NCBI RefSeq assembly: GCF_963378105.1
Contig: NZ_OY726398.1
Location: 620,001 to 684,000, forward strand
Source: Mycolicibacter sp. MU0102
GTDB taxonomy: Bacteria; Actinomycetota; Actinomycetes; Mycobacteriales; Mycobacteriaceae
DNA: 64,000 nt
Direction: 5' to 3'
Shown here in pieces: positions 24,460 to 32,310 of the stretch. Position numbers and translations under genes: made by a program. The notes under the pieces are model-generated. The model had not been told where the DNA came from, made no database searches, and saw only the letters and a list, made by a program, of their open reading frames with translations. Position 1 is the first letter of the stretch. Each line of letters begins with the position of its first letter.

Positions 24460-25935
24460 CTATCCGGCCAGCGGGATGGCCTCCCCGGCCCGCCCGAACA
24501 CCATTGATTCGGTGATCTGGTCGAACCGGAAGTCCAGGGCGTCTGCGAAGTAGTTCTGCCGCACATTCCAGGGTCGTTTGGTGCCGGAGCGCGGCAGCGC
24601 GTGCGGCGCGCGCAGCACATAGCCGGCCTGGATATCCCACGCCGACTTCTCGGCCATCGGCTCGTCACCCAGGTGCGGGTAGGCGTGGGTGTAGCCGCGA
24701 GAAGTCATGTACGCCAGCAGTTTGGCGGTGGCCCGGGCGGTGATGTCGGCCCGCAGCGTCCAGGAGGCGTTGGTGTAGCCGACGCACCAGAACAGGTTCG
24801 GCACGTCTTCGAGCATGTGCGCCTTGTAGACGAATCGGTCGGTGGACTTGATCTCGGTGCCGTCCAAGCTGATCCGCACCCCGCCGAGCGCCTGCAACTG
24901 CAGGCCGGTGGCGGTGACGATGATGTCGGCATCCAGATGCGCCCCGGACTGCAAGGCGATCCCGGTGGCGTCGAAGTGGTCGATCCGGTCGGTGACCATC
25001 TCGACGCGCCCGGCGCTGATCTCGGCGTACAGATCGGCGTCGGGAATCAGGCACAGGCGCTGGTCCCACGGTTGATACGGCGGCTTGAAGTGAGTGTCCA
25101 CGGGATAACCCGGCGGCAGATTCTGCACAGCCGTGCGACGCAGGATCCACTTCAACAGCGGGGGAGTCTTGCGGGCCAGGAACCAGACGTAGCCCTCGAA
25201 CAGGGCCATCACAAACCGGATGATCGGGTGACCCACCTTGCGGGGCAAGAGCTTTGCGACCACGTCAACGAAGCGGCTGTACATGCTCGCCGAGACCAGA
25301 TAGGTGGGCGTGCGCTGCAGCAGGGTCACGTGACCGGAGCGCTGCGCCAACGCCGGCACCAGGGACATCGCAGTGGCGCCGCTGCCGATCACCACCACCT
25401 TCTTGCCGGTGTAGTCCAGATCTTCGGGCCAGTGCTGAGGATGCACCAGCGTCCCCGCGAACGTCTCCGATCCCGGGAAGTCTGGGGTGTAGCCCTCGTC
25501 GTAGTTGTAGTAACCGGAGCCGAAGAACACGAACCGGCCGCGGTAGGTCCGCTGCGTCCCGTTGTCGTCCGCCGTCACCGTCCAGGTGTCGGTCGCCGAA
25601 TCCCAGTCGGCCGCGGTGACGTGGTGGTTGAACCGGATGTGGTCGTCGATGCCGTGCTTGCGCGCGGTGTCGGTCAGATAGTCGCGGATCTCGTCGCCGT
25701 TGGCGACCCGTTCGCGGCGGGTCCACGGTTCATACGGCAGGCACAGCGTGAAGATGCTGCTGTCCGAGCGCACCCCGGGATAGCGAAACAGGTCCCAGGT
25801 CCCGCCGATGCGCTCACGCCGTTCCAAGATGACGTAGCGGGTGCCGGGGTTGCGCTCGGCGATGCGATACGCCGCGCCGATACCGGAGATGCCGGCTCCG
25901 ATGATGACGACGTCCACGACCTCTTCGGTAGTCAC
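24460..25935 (-). CDS. Baeyer-Villiger type flavin monooxygenase
   Basis: A 491-residue class B flavoprotein. DVVIIGAGISGIGAAYRI binds FAD, the BVMO fingerprint FxGxxxHxxxWP is present as FAGTLVHPQHWP, and VVVIGSGATAMSLVPAL binds NADPH; TGLQL and FWCVGYTNASWTLRADI follow. It should insert oxygen into ketones or oxidise sulfur/nitrogen; EthA-like enzymes of this group activate thioamide drugs. GTG at 25935 is chosen over an ATG at 25953 that only adds MLRLGL. It matches Rv0565c. It ends one base after the convergent TetR gene. Confidence 0.93.
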   Translation of the reverse strand: MTTEEVVDVVIIGAGISGIGAAYRIAERNPGTRYVILERRERIGGTWDLFRYPGVRSDSSIFTLCLPYEPWTRRERVANGDEIRDYLTDTARKHGIDDHIRFNHHVTAADWDSATDTWTVTADDNGTQRTYRGRFVFFGSGYYNYDEGYTPDFPGSETFAGTLVHPQHWPEDLDYTGKKVVVIGSGATAMSLVPALAQRSGHVTLLQRTPTYLVSASMYSRFVDVVAKLLPRKVGHPIIRFVMALFEGYVWFLARKTPPLLKWILRRTAVQNLPPGYPVDTHFKPPYQPWDQRLCLIPDADLYAEISAGRVEMVTDRIDHFDATGIALQSGAHLDADIIVTATGLQLQALGGVRISLDGTEIKSTDRFVYKAHMLEDVPNLFWCVGYTNASWTLRADITARATAKLLAYMTSRGYTHAYPHLGDEPMAEKSAWDIQAGYVLRAPHALPRSGTKRPWNVRQNYFADALDFRFDQITESMVFGRAGEAIPLAG

Positions 25936-25981
25936 GAGCCCCAGCCTAAGCACGCAGCGGCGGCCGGACCAGCGGTACCGG

Positions 25982-26473
25982 TTACCGGTAATTCACGAAC
26001 TGCAAGGCCACATCCAGGTCGGCGCCCTTGAGCAGCGCCTGGACCGCCTGCAGGTCGTCGCGCTTCTTCGAGGACACCCGGATCTCGTCGCCCTGGACCT
26101 GGGACTTGACGCCCTTGGGGCCCTCGTCGCGGATCAGCTTGTTGATCTTCTTGGCGTGCTCGGCGTCGATGCCCTGCTTGAGGCTGCCGCTGACCTTGTA
26201 GGTCTTGCCCGACGGCTGCGGGTCCCCGGCGTCGAACGCCTTCATGGAGATGTCGCGTCGGATCAGTTTCTCCTTGAACACATCGACAGCGGCCTTGACC
26301 CGCTCCTCGGTGGAGCTGACCAGCTCGATGTTCTCCTCGCCCTTCCAGGCGATGGTGGTGTCGGTGCCGCGGAAGTCGAACCGGGTGGCCAGCTCCTTGG
26401 CGGCCTGGTTCAAGGCGTTGTCGACCTCCTGCCGGTCGACCTTGCTGACGATGTCGAACGATGAGTCCGCCAC
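25982..26473 (-). CDS. YajQ-family nucleotide-binding protein
   Basis: A 163-residue UPF0234/YajQ protein, full length: ADSSFDIVSKVDRQEVDNALNQA, RFDFRGTDTTI, KGGxx-type loop replaced by DPQPSGKTYKV, and the C-terminal DLQAVQALLKGADLDVALQFVNYR. The family binds nucleotides or nucleic acid and in some bacteria cyclic di-GMP. GTG at 26473; upstream in-frame codons carry no conservation. Position of Rv0566c. Confidence 0.93.
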   Translation of the reverse strand: MADSSFDIVSKVDRQEVDNALNQAAKELATRFDFRGTDTTIAWKGEENIELVSSTEERVKAAVDVFKEKLIRRDISMKAFDAGDPQPSGKTYKVSGSLKQGIDAEHAKKINKLIRDEGPKGVKSQVQGDEIRVSSKKRDDLQAVQALLKGADLDVALQFVNYR

Positions 26474-26552
26474 GAGACCTGTCCTCTCCTTGAGTTGTGC
26501 TGGCCGTTTGTGTCTGAGGTACATCCTCGTTGTAGTCTGCTAGGCGCACTAC

Positions 26553-26635
26553 GGCAGGTTGCCCGAGCGGCCAATGGGAGCGGACTGTAAATCCGTCGGC
26601 GGAAGCCTACACAGGTTCGAATCCTGTACCTGCCA
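26553..26635 (+). tRNA. tRNA-Tyr (GTA)
   Basis: A class II tRNA of 83 bases. The 7-bp acceptor stem pairs GGCAGGT with ACCTGCC, discriminator A at 26635, anticodon loop CTGTAAA with GTA at 26587-26589, a long variable arm, and a T-loop GGTTCGAATCC. The 3' CCA is not encoded (CAC follows). A strong intrinsic terminator begins 7 bases later. Confidence 0.97.
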
Positions 26636-26641
26636 CACCTG

Positions 26642-26675
26642 ATCAGGCCCCCTTTCGAGGGGGCCTGATTGTTTT
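26642..26675 (+). terminator. Rho-independent terminator of tRNA-Tyr
   Basis: An 11-bp perfect GC-rich stem (26642-26652 with 26659-26669), loop TTTCGA, then TTGTTTT. It also reads as a stem from the minus strand and so can close the convergent dioxygenase gene, whose stop codon lies on the T-tract. Confidence 0.93.
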
Positions 26676-27658
26676 CACCGAGAACTGGCCGGCCTGATCC
26701 CGTGGTGTAGTTCGGCGACGTCGGGGTGGGCCCGGGTGCGGGACTTCCACGCGTTCTCACCGTAGGTGTCGAAGATGGGGTTGTCCGGATCGGTCTCCAC
26801 ACCCCGCGCCAGCACTGCGAGCTCAGCGGGCAGGGTGATGCGCGGAACGGTGGCATCCAGGGCCGGGTTGAGAAAGTACGGAACAGATATCCGGTCGGTG
26901 CCGGGCCCAGGCGAGCGCACCCGGTGCCGGGTGGCCCGCAGGTAGCCGTCGGTCGCGACTTCGAGCAGTTCGCCGATGTTGACGATGAAGGCACCGGCCA
27001 GCGGGGGAACATCGACCCAGTCGCCGGGTGAGATTTCCACTTGAAGCCCTTCGGAATCCGGCTCGACGAGCAGCAGGGTCAAGACGCCCGAATCCTTATG
27101 AGCGCCGACCCCTTGGCCAGCCTGCGGGCTTGCCGGATAGCGAACGACCTTGATCAGGGTCGCCGGCGATGCGGCGAATGCGTCGTCGAACAGGTCTTCG
27201 GCGGCTCCCAACGACGCCGCCCAGTGCCGGAGCAGTTGCAGGCCCACCGAAGACAGCGATCGGTCCCACGCTTCGAACGCCGAGCGGAAGGCTGCGGGCC
27301 GCGCGGGCCACAGGTTCGGGCCCTGCAGGTGCCAGTACCCCTCCGCTGCGGGTAGAACCGGACGTTCAGGGCCGATGTCGATCTGCTCTCGCCAGTCGAC
27401 ACGCCCGTTCGTCAGCTCTCCGCCCAGACGTGAATAGCCCCGGAAATGCGGGCTTTTCAACTGGCTGATCTGGTTCTTCTCCGCCTCGGGCAGTCCGAAG
27501 AACTGCCGGGCCAGCTGGAGGATCTCGGTGCTCTGCTCCTCGGGTATGCCGTGGCCGGTGAGGTAGAAGAAGCCGCAGGTGTGCGCGGCCTCCCGTAAGG
27601 CCAGACGAAACACCGCGGTGTCGGTATCGGCGTCGGCCAGGTCCAGCACAGGCAGCAT
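26675..27658 (-). CDS. 2-oxoglutarate/Fe(II) dioxygenase, isopenicillin-N-synthase-like
   Basis: A 327-residue double-stranded beta-helix oxygenase. The N-terminal DIOX_N part reads LREAAHTCGFFYLTGHGI. The iron ligands are in GAHKDSGVLTLL (His-x-Asp) and ATRHRVRSP (His), and the 2-oxoglutarate Arg in RISVPYFLNP. The substrate of this family member is unknown. ATG at 27658; the stop at 26675 lies in the tRNA terminator. 11 bases separate it from the upstream F420/FMN gene, so the two are one unit. Confidence 0.9.
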   Translation of the reverse strand: MLPVLDLADADTDTAVFRLALREAAHTCGFFYLTGHGIPEEQSTEILQLARQFFGLPEAEKNQISQLKSPHFRGYSRLGGELTNGRVDWREQIDIGPERPVLPAAEGYWHLQGPNLWPARPAAFRSAFEAWDRSLSSVGLQLLRHWAASLGAAEDLFDDAFAASPATLIKVVRYPASPQAGQGVGAHKDSGVLTLLLVEPDSEGLQVEISPGDWVDVPPLAGAFIVNIGELLEVATDGYLRATRHRVRSPGPGTDRISVPYFLNPALDATVPRITLPAELAVLARGVETDPDNPIFDTYGENAWKSRTRAHPDVAELHHGIRPASSR

Positions 27659-27669
27659 CGGCCAACCGC

Positions 27670-28101
27670 CTACAGGTCGCCGGAGAAGTCGGCGGTCAGC
27701 CAGCGGTCGGGCCGGATGGTGAAGAGCACGCTGGATGCACCGTCCATGTTGGCGGCGAATGCCCGGCCGCCTTCTTGGCCCAGGTAGCGGATCGCGATGG
27801 CCTCGCGCTGCGGCAGCGGAGCCGGCGTGACCGCATTGACCACGGTGCCTTCGACGATCACATATTGGTAGGGCAGTTCTTCGCGCTGCACCACCAGCGT
27901 CACCGCACCGGCCTGCTCGATGAGCTTGGCTTTTCGTCGGCCGGCGCCGGTATTGACCAGGATGTCGCCGCCGGGGGTGTAGTCGTACCAAATCGGGACG
28001 CTGGCCGGCGGGCGGCCATCGGCGGCGGCGACGGATAACACGGCCACGTGCTTGTCGGCGAGAAACTGCTGGCGTTCGTTCTCGGTAAAAGGTTTGGGCA
28101 T
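27670..28101 (-). CDS. Pyridoxamine-phosphate-oxidase-like (F420/FMN) protein
   Basis: A 143-residue split-barrel flavin-binding protein. LADKHVAVLSVAAADGRPPASVPIWYDYTPGGDILVNT is the family start and RRKAKLIEQAGAVTLVVQ the dimer part. Mycobacteria have many of these that use F420H2 to reduce small molecules. It is the first gene of a two-gene unit with the dioxygenase and divergent from the amidohydrolase. Confidence 0.85.
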   Translation of the reverse strand: MPKPFTENERQQFLADKHVAVLSVAAADGRPPASVPIWYDYTPGGDILVNTGAGRRKAKLIEQAGAVTLVVQREELPYQYVIVEGTVVNAVTPAPLPQREAIAIRYLGQEGGRAFAANMDGASSVLFTIRPDRWLTADFSGDL

Positions 28102-28175
28102 ACCGGGTCGAACAGTGCGGGGCTGGGGGCTATTCCACTTACACTCCGGCGATGTCTGCCGAGAAGGAGCCCGGA

Positions 28176-29774
28176 ATGCCCGTAGCGGATCTCGTCGTCA
28201 TCGGCACGGTGCTCACCGTCAATGACGCGCAACCGACCGCCGAGGCGCTGGCCGTCGCCGACGGGCGCATCGTCGCGGTCGGCGACCGCAAGGACATGGA
28301 CGGCCTCATCGGCCCTGACACCCGGGTGCTCGACATCGGTGACGGTTGCCTATTGCCCGGTTTCGTCGAGGCGCACGGGCATCCCCTGATGGAGTCGGTC
28401 GTGCTGTCCGGCCGGATGGTCGATATCCGGCCGGTCACCCTGACCGATGCCGACGCCGTTGTGGCACTGATCCACCAGGAGGTCGCCGCCCGCGGCGCCG
28501 ACGGGGCCTACGCGATCGGCTGGGACGCGCTGCTGCAGCCCGGGCTTCCCGAACCCACCCTGGCTTGGCTGGACGCCGTCGCCCCGGAGCACCCGCTGGT
28601 GATCGTGCACAACTCGGGCCATAAGGCGTACTTCAACGGTGCGGCCGCCCGACAGGCCGGGCTGAGCCGCGACACCCCCGACCCGATCGGTGCGAAATAC
28701 GGCCGCGACGCCACCGGCGAACTGGATGGGACCGCCGAGGAGACCGCGGCGCTCATTCCGCTGCTGGGTAAGGCGATGCTGCCCGGCGACGCCCCGGCGA
28801 TGCTGCGCGCCGAATGCGCGCGGCTCAACCGGGCCGGCCTGACAACTATTTCGGAGATGGCGTTTTCGCCGCAGTTCCGGCCGCTGGTTGAGCACCTGCG
28901 CAACGAGCTGACCGTGCGGCTGCGCACCTACGAGATCTCCAACGAGGCGTTGCACACCGATGCTTCGCCCGGGGACGGCGACGACATGGCGCGCCAGGTC
29001 GGGATCAAGATCTGGGTGGACGGCTCACCCTGGATCGGCAACATCGACCTGTCGTTCCCGTACCTGGACACCGACGCCACCCGCACCATCGGCGTCGAGC
29101 CCGGATCGTGCGGGCACGCCAACTACACCGGTGCGGAACTGACCCGCATCGTCGAGGCGTACTTCCCACGCGGCTGGCAGATGGCCTGCCATGTCCATGG
29201 CGATAACGGGGTCGACACCATCCTCGATGTCTACGAGGACGTGCTGGCGCGGCACCCGCGGCCCGATCATCGGCTGCGCCTCGAACACGTCGGCGCCATC
29301 CAGCCCGCGCAGTTGCGCCGCGCCGCCGCGCTGGGCGTCACCTGCAGCCTGTTCGTCGACCACCTGCACTACTGGGGTGATGTTCTGGTCGACGGACTGT
29401 TCGGCGAGGAACACGGCTCGCGGTGGATGCCGGCGGCGTCCGCCGTCGCGACGGGTATGCGCATCTCACTGCATAACGACGCGCCGGTCACCCCCGAAGA
29501 GCCGTTGCGCAACATCAGCGTCGCCGCCACCCGGATTGCGCCCAGCGGGCGGGTCCTGGCGCCCGAAGAGCGGCTCACCGTCGAGCAGGCGATTCGGGCG
29601 CAAACCCTCGACGCGGCCTGGCAGCTGTTCGCCGACGAGGTGACCGGCTCCCTCGAGGTGGGCAAGTACGCCGACCTGGTGGTGTTGTCGGCCGACCCCC
29701 GCACCGTCGCCCCGGAAGCGATCGCGGATCTAGAGGTGCGCGCCACCTTCCTGGCCGGCCGCCAGGTGGTCTGA
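28176..29774 (+). CDS. Amidohydrolase family 3 protein (Rv0552-like)
   Basis: A 532-residue metal-dependent hydrolase of the YtcJ/NfdA type. ADLVVIGTVLTVNDAQPTAEALAVADGRIVAVG is the composite beta-sandwich, LLPGFVEAHGHP the HxH metal pair, and MACHVHGDNGVDTILD and HNDAPVTPEEP hold further metal ligands. GAGAAGGAG lies well before the ATG at 28176; an ATG at 28152 is the alternative. In M. tuberculosis the similar gene Rv0552 lies beside menC; here it has been separated from menC by about 20 kb. Substrate unknown. Confidence 0.9.
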   Translation: MPVADLVVIGTVLTVNDAQPTAEALAVADGRIVAVGDRKDMDGLIGPDTRVLDIGDGCLLPGFVEAHGHPLMESVVLSGRMVDIRPVTLTDADAVVALIHQEVAARGADGAYAIGWDALLQPGLPEPTLAWLDAVAPEHPLVIVHNSGHKAYFNGAAARQAGLSRDTPDPIGAKYGRDATGELDGTAEETAALIPLLGKAMLPGDAPAMLRAECARLNRAGLTTISEMAFSPQFRPLVEHLRNELTVRLRTYEISNEALHTDASPGDGDDMARQVGIKIWVDGSPWIGNIDLSFPYLDTDATRTIGVEPGSCGHANYTGAELTRIVEAYFPRGWQMACHVHGDNGVDTILDVYEDVLARHPRPDHRLRLEHVGAIQPAQLRRAAALGVTCSLFVDHLHYWGDVLVDGLFGEEHGSRWMPAASAVATGMRISLHNDAPVTPEEPLRNISVAATRIAPSGRVLAPEERLTVEQAIRAQTLDAAWQLFADEVTGSLEVGKYADLVVLSADPRTVAPEAIADLEVRATFLAGRQVV

Positions 29775-29807
29775 AACGACAGGCCATCCGGCCATTTACA
29801 GGAGATT

Positions 29808-29827
29808 TAGGGGTCTAAAGTCCCCTA
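29808..29827. promoter_or_regulatory. DosR (dormancy) box candidate
   Basis: TAGGGGTCTAAAGTCCCCTA matches 17 of 20 positions of the DosR consensus TTSGGGACTWWAGTCCCSAA, as I know it, including the full right half GTCCC. It ends 35 bases before the methyltransferase start, a normal distance for DosR activation. Confidence 0.7.
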
Positions 29828-29839
29828 GCGGGCTCAAGG

Positions 29840-29858
29840 CTGGTAAGGCTAACCTTCG
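29840..29858. promoter_or_regulatory. IdeR (iron) box candidate
   Basis: The core GGTAAGGCTAACCTT is near-palindromic and resembles the mycobacterial iron-box core; over the 19-base consensus TTAGGTTAGGCTAACCTAA, 13 positions match. It ends 4 bases before the ATG, a repressing position. Weaker evidence than the DosR box. Confidence 0.45.
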
Positions 29859-29862
29859 TTGC

Positions 29863-30648
29863 ATGAGCCTGCCGATGCCCGACCGCAAAACCGCTGATCT
29901 GCCCGGCCACTGGCTGTTCGCCCGCCTGGGCAAACGGGTGCTGCGGCCCGGCGGGCTGGAGCTGACCCACCGGATGCTGGCCGATGCGCAGCTGGCCGGC
30001 GCCGACGTCGTAGAACTCGCACCCGGCATGGGGCGCACCGCGAAGGACATCCTGCAGAACAGCCCCGGCACCTACACCGGCGTCGAGGCCGATGAGAACG
30101 CTGCCGGCGTGGTCCGCTCGGTGGTCGGCGAACGGGGACGCGTGGTCACCGGCGAGGCATCGAAGACCGGCCTGGACGCCGACAGCGCCGACGTCGTCAT
30201 CGGCGAAGCGATGCTGACCATGCAGACCAACGCGCACAAGGCCGAGATCATCGGGGAGGCCTACCGAGTGCTGCGCCCCGGCGGCCGCTACGCCATTCAC
30301 GAGATGGTCCTGCAGCCCATCGACGTGCCCGAGGCCGTCAAGGACGAGGTCCGCACCGCGCTGGCCCGCTCCATCAAGGTCAACGCCCGCCCGCTGACCG
30401 CCGCGGAGTGGACCGAATTGCTCACCGAGGCCGGCTTCACCGTGGAGAAGATCTCGTATGCGCCGATGGCACTGCTGGAGCCCCACCGGCTGATCGCCGA
30501 CGAGGGTCTGGTCGGGGCGCTGCGTTTTGTGTTCAACGTGCTGCGCGATGCCGACGCCCGGGCCCGGGTGCTCAACATGCGCGCGACGTTCCGTCGCCAC
30601 CGCAACAACATGGCCGCTATCGAGGTGATTGCTGCCAAGCCCGCCTGA
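29863..30648 (+). CDS. Class I SAM-dependent methyltransferase
   Basis: A 261-residue methyltransferase. DVVELAPGMGRTAKDILQ is SAM motif I, YTGVEADENAAGVV motif II and VLRPGGRYAIHEMVL motif III; the C-terminal 100 residues are a helical cap (GFTVEKISYAPMALLEPHRLIADEGL). The substrate is unknown. ATG at 29863. A DosR-like box and an IdeR-like box lie within 55 bases upstream, so it may respond to hypoxia/NO and iron. A perfect 21-base-arm hairpin follows the gene before the DUF309-gal genes. Confidence 0.88.
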   Translation: MSLPMPDRKTADLPGHWLFARLGKRVLRPGGLELTHRMLADAQLAGADVVELAPGMGRTAKDILQNSPGTYTGVEADENAAGVVRSVVGERGRVVTGEASKTGLDADSADVVIGEAMLTMQTNAHKAEIIGEAYRVLRPGGRYAIHEMVLQPIDVPEAVKDEVRTALARSIKVNARPLTAAEWTELLTEAGFTVEKISYAPMALLEPHRLIADEGLVGALRFVFNVLRDADARARVLNMRATFRRHRNNMAAIEVIAAKPA

Positions 30649-30674
30649 CCGCGCCACCTCTGCCACCTCTGCGC

Positions 30675-30730
30675 CGAGCCGGAATCTGGCGACGCGACAC
30701 GCCAGTTGGGCGTCGCCAGATTCCGGCTCG
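30675..30730. repeat. Perfect 21-14-21 hairpin element
   Basis: Arms at 30675-30695 and 30710-30730 are perfect reverse complements over 21 bases, with a 14-base loop. The geometry is the same as at 8948-9003, and both arms begin CGAG. The arm sequences differ otherwise. It could be a terminator between the methyltransferase and the DUF309 gene, or one of a family of intergenic repeats. Confidence 0.85.
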
Positions 30731-30745
30731 CGGCATGATGAGCCC

Positions 30746-31222
30746 ATGACAACCCGCGACCGCGACGATTCGGGCCGCCCCCGTAACGCCCGCCCGCGTG
30801 ATCGGCTGGGCCGCCCGCTGCCCCGCGGCAGCCAGGGCGGGGTCGAAGGTGTTCCCGACGACCTCGATCTACCGCCGACCCAGATGCTCGCCTATGCGCA
30901 GCTGTTGCTGGACGATGGGCTGGCGTTCAACGCCCACGAGGTGCTGGAAGCCGCCTGGAAGCATCGGCCCGCCGCCGAGCGTGAACTGTGGCAGGGCTTG
31001 GCGCAGCTGGCCGTCGGCGTCACCCACGTGCAGCGGGGCAACGTCGCCGGCGCGGTCAGTCTGTTGCGCCGCGGTGCCGAACATCTGGCGACGGTGGCGC
31101 CCCCGGCCCCGTTCGGGATCGATCTCGCCGGATTGCTGGGCTTCGCCGCGCATTTGGCCGACGACCTGGCGGCCGGCGTCGAGATCGCCCCGCAGCGGCT
31201 GCATCCGCGGCTGGTCGCGTGA
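30746..31222 (+). CDS. DUF309 protein
   Basis: A 158-residue protein. A charged Arg/Gly-rich N-terminus (residues 1-40) is followed by the helical DUF309 domain: AYAQLLLDDGLAFNAHEVLEAAWKHRPAAERELWQGLAQLAVGVTHVQRGN, with the typical FxAHEVLE...W motif. ATG at 30746. The stop overlaps the GTG of galT. The family has no known activity; its tie to the galactose genes may only be operon packing. Confidence 0.85.
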   Translation: MTTRDRDDSGRPRNARPRDRLGRPLPRGSQGGVEGVPDDLDLPPTQMLAYAQLLLDDGLAFNAHEVLEAAWKHRPAAERELWQGLAQLAVGVTHVQRGNVAGAVSLLRRGAEHLATVAPPAPFGIDLAGLLGFAAHLADDLAAGVEIAPQRLHPRLVA

Positions 31223-32310
31223 GCGCCCCGATTCGCTGGACGCTTGCCGACGGCCGCGACCTCTTGTTCTTCGCCCTGCCCGGCCGTGCCCCGGTGCCGG
31301 TGGCAGACCTGCGGCCGCTGTCGCCTCGTGACCCCGAGCCGTCGCAGTTGCGCTTCGACCGGACCACCGGCCAGTGGGTGATCATCGCCGCGCAGCGCCA
31401 GGACCGCACCTACAAGCCCCCCGCCGAGGCCTGCCCGCTGTGCCCGGGACCGAGCGGTGAGACCAGCGAGGTGCCGGCGCCCGACTACGACGTCGTGGTC
31501 TTCGAGAACAGGTTCCCGAGCCTGGCGGGATTTCGGCGCGATAATGACCGATCAGCGGGAGAAACCGCGCCGAATTCGTTCATCTCGGCCCCCGGCAACG
31601 GCCGTTGCGAGGTGATCTGCTTCTCCGCCGATCACACCGGTTCGTTCGCCGACCTGCCGGCGGCACATGCCCTGCTGGTGGTGCAGGCGTGGCGGCATCG
31701 CACCGCTGATCTGTTGGGCCGTGCGGGTGTCGAGCAGGTGTTCTGCTTCGAAAACCGCGGCGAGGAGATCGGGGTGACGCTGGCTCACCCGCACGGCCAG
31801 ATCTACGGCTACCCCTACCTGACCCCGCGCACCGCCGCGATGCTGGATCAAGCGCGTGCGCATCGAGTTACGCACGGCACCAACCTGTTCGCCGATCTGT
31901 TGGCAGCCGAGCGTGCCGAGGGCACTCGGATCGTGGCGCAGACCGACCACTTCACCGCGTTCGTGCCGTTCGCCGCTCGTTGGCCGGTGGAGGTGCACCT
32001 GTATCCGAATCGGTGGGTGCACAACCTGACCGACCTGACCGATGACGAGCTCGACGACTTCGCGGCCGTCTACCGAAACCTGTTGGGTCGCTTCGACCGT
32101 ATCTACGACGCCCCGCTGCCCTATATGGCCGCACTGCACCAGTACCGCAGCGACGGTGCGCAGGCCGACGGCTATTTTCACGTCGAGCTGATGTCGATCA
32201 AACGCAGCGCCACCAAGCTGAAGTTTCTGGCGGCCTCGGAGTCGGCGATGGACGCGTTCATCGCCGATGTCACCCCGGAGTCGGTGGCGGCTAGGCTGCG
32301 TGAGCTGTGA
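31219..32310 (+). CDS. galT: Galactose-1-phosphate uridylyltransferase
   Basis: A 363-residue Leloir-pathway enzyme exchanging UMP between UDP-glucose and galactose-1-phosphate. CPLCPG is the zinc site, FENRFPSL lies at the nucleotide site, and HPHGQIYGYPY holds the catalytic His192; the C-terminus has YMAALHQY and GYFHVELMSIKRS. GTG at 31219 overlaps the DUF309 stop, and its own stop overlaps galK (GTGA). The reading frame is intact, unlike the split galTa/galTb recalled for M. tuberculosis H37Rv. Confidence 0.95.
   Translation: MSAPIRWTLADGRDLLFFALPGRAPVPVADLRPLSPRDPEPSQLRFDRTTGQWVIIAAQRQDRTYKPPAEACPLCPGPSGETSEVPAPDYDVVVFENRFPSLAGFRRDNDRSAGETAPNSFISAPGNGRCEVICFSADHTGSFADLPAAHALLVVQAWRHRTADLLGRAGVEQVFCFENRGEEIGVTLAHPHGQIYGYPYLTPRTAAMLDQARAHRVTHGTNLFADLLAAERAEGTRIVAQTDHFTAFVPFAARWPVEVHLYPNRWVHNLTDLTDDELDDFAAVYRNLLGRFDRIYDAPLPYMAALHQYRSDGAQADGYFHVELMSIKRSATKLKFLAASESAMDAFIADVTPESVAARLREL

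Noticed and set aside
24601..26031. Plus-strand open frame of 476 codons
   Set aside because: Antisense to the Baeyer-Villiger monooxygenase, rich in Val/Gly/Asp/His/Arg repeats typical of reverse-frame translation.
29808..29827. Intrinsic terminator of the amidohydrolase gene
   Set aside because: The TAGGGG/CCCCTA inverted repeat has only 6-base outer arms and no T-tract, while it fits the DosR consensus at 17 of 20 positions.
31219..32310. Frameshifted galT as in M. tuberculosis H37Rv
   Set aside because: The frame is continuous through zinc site, HPH motif and C-terminus, so the gene is intact.
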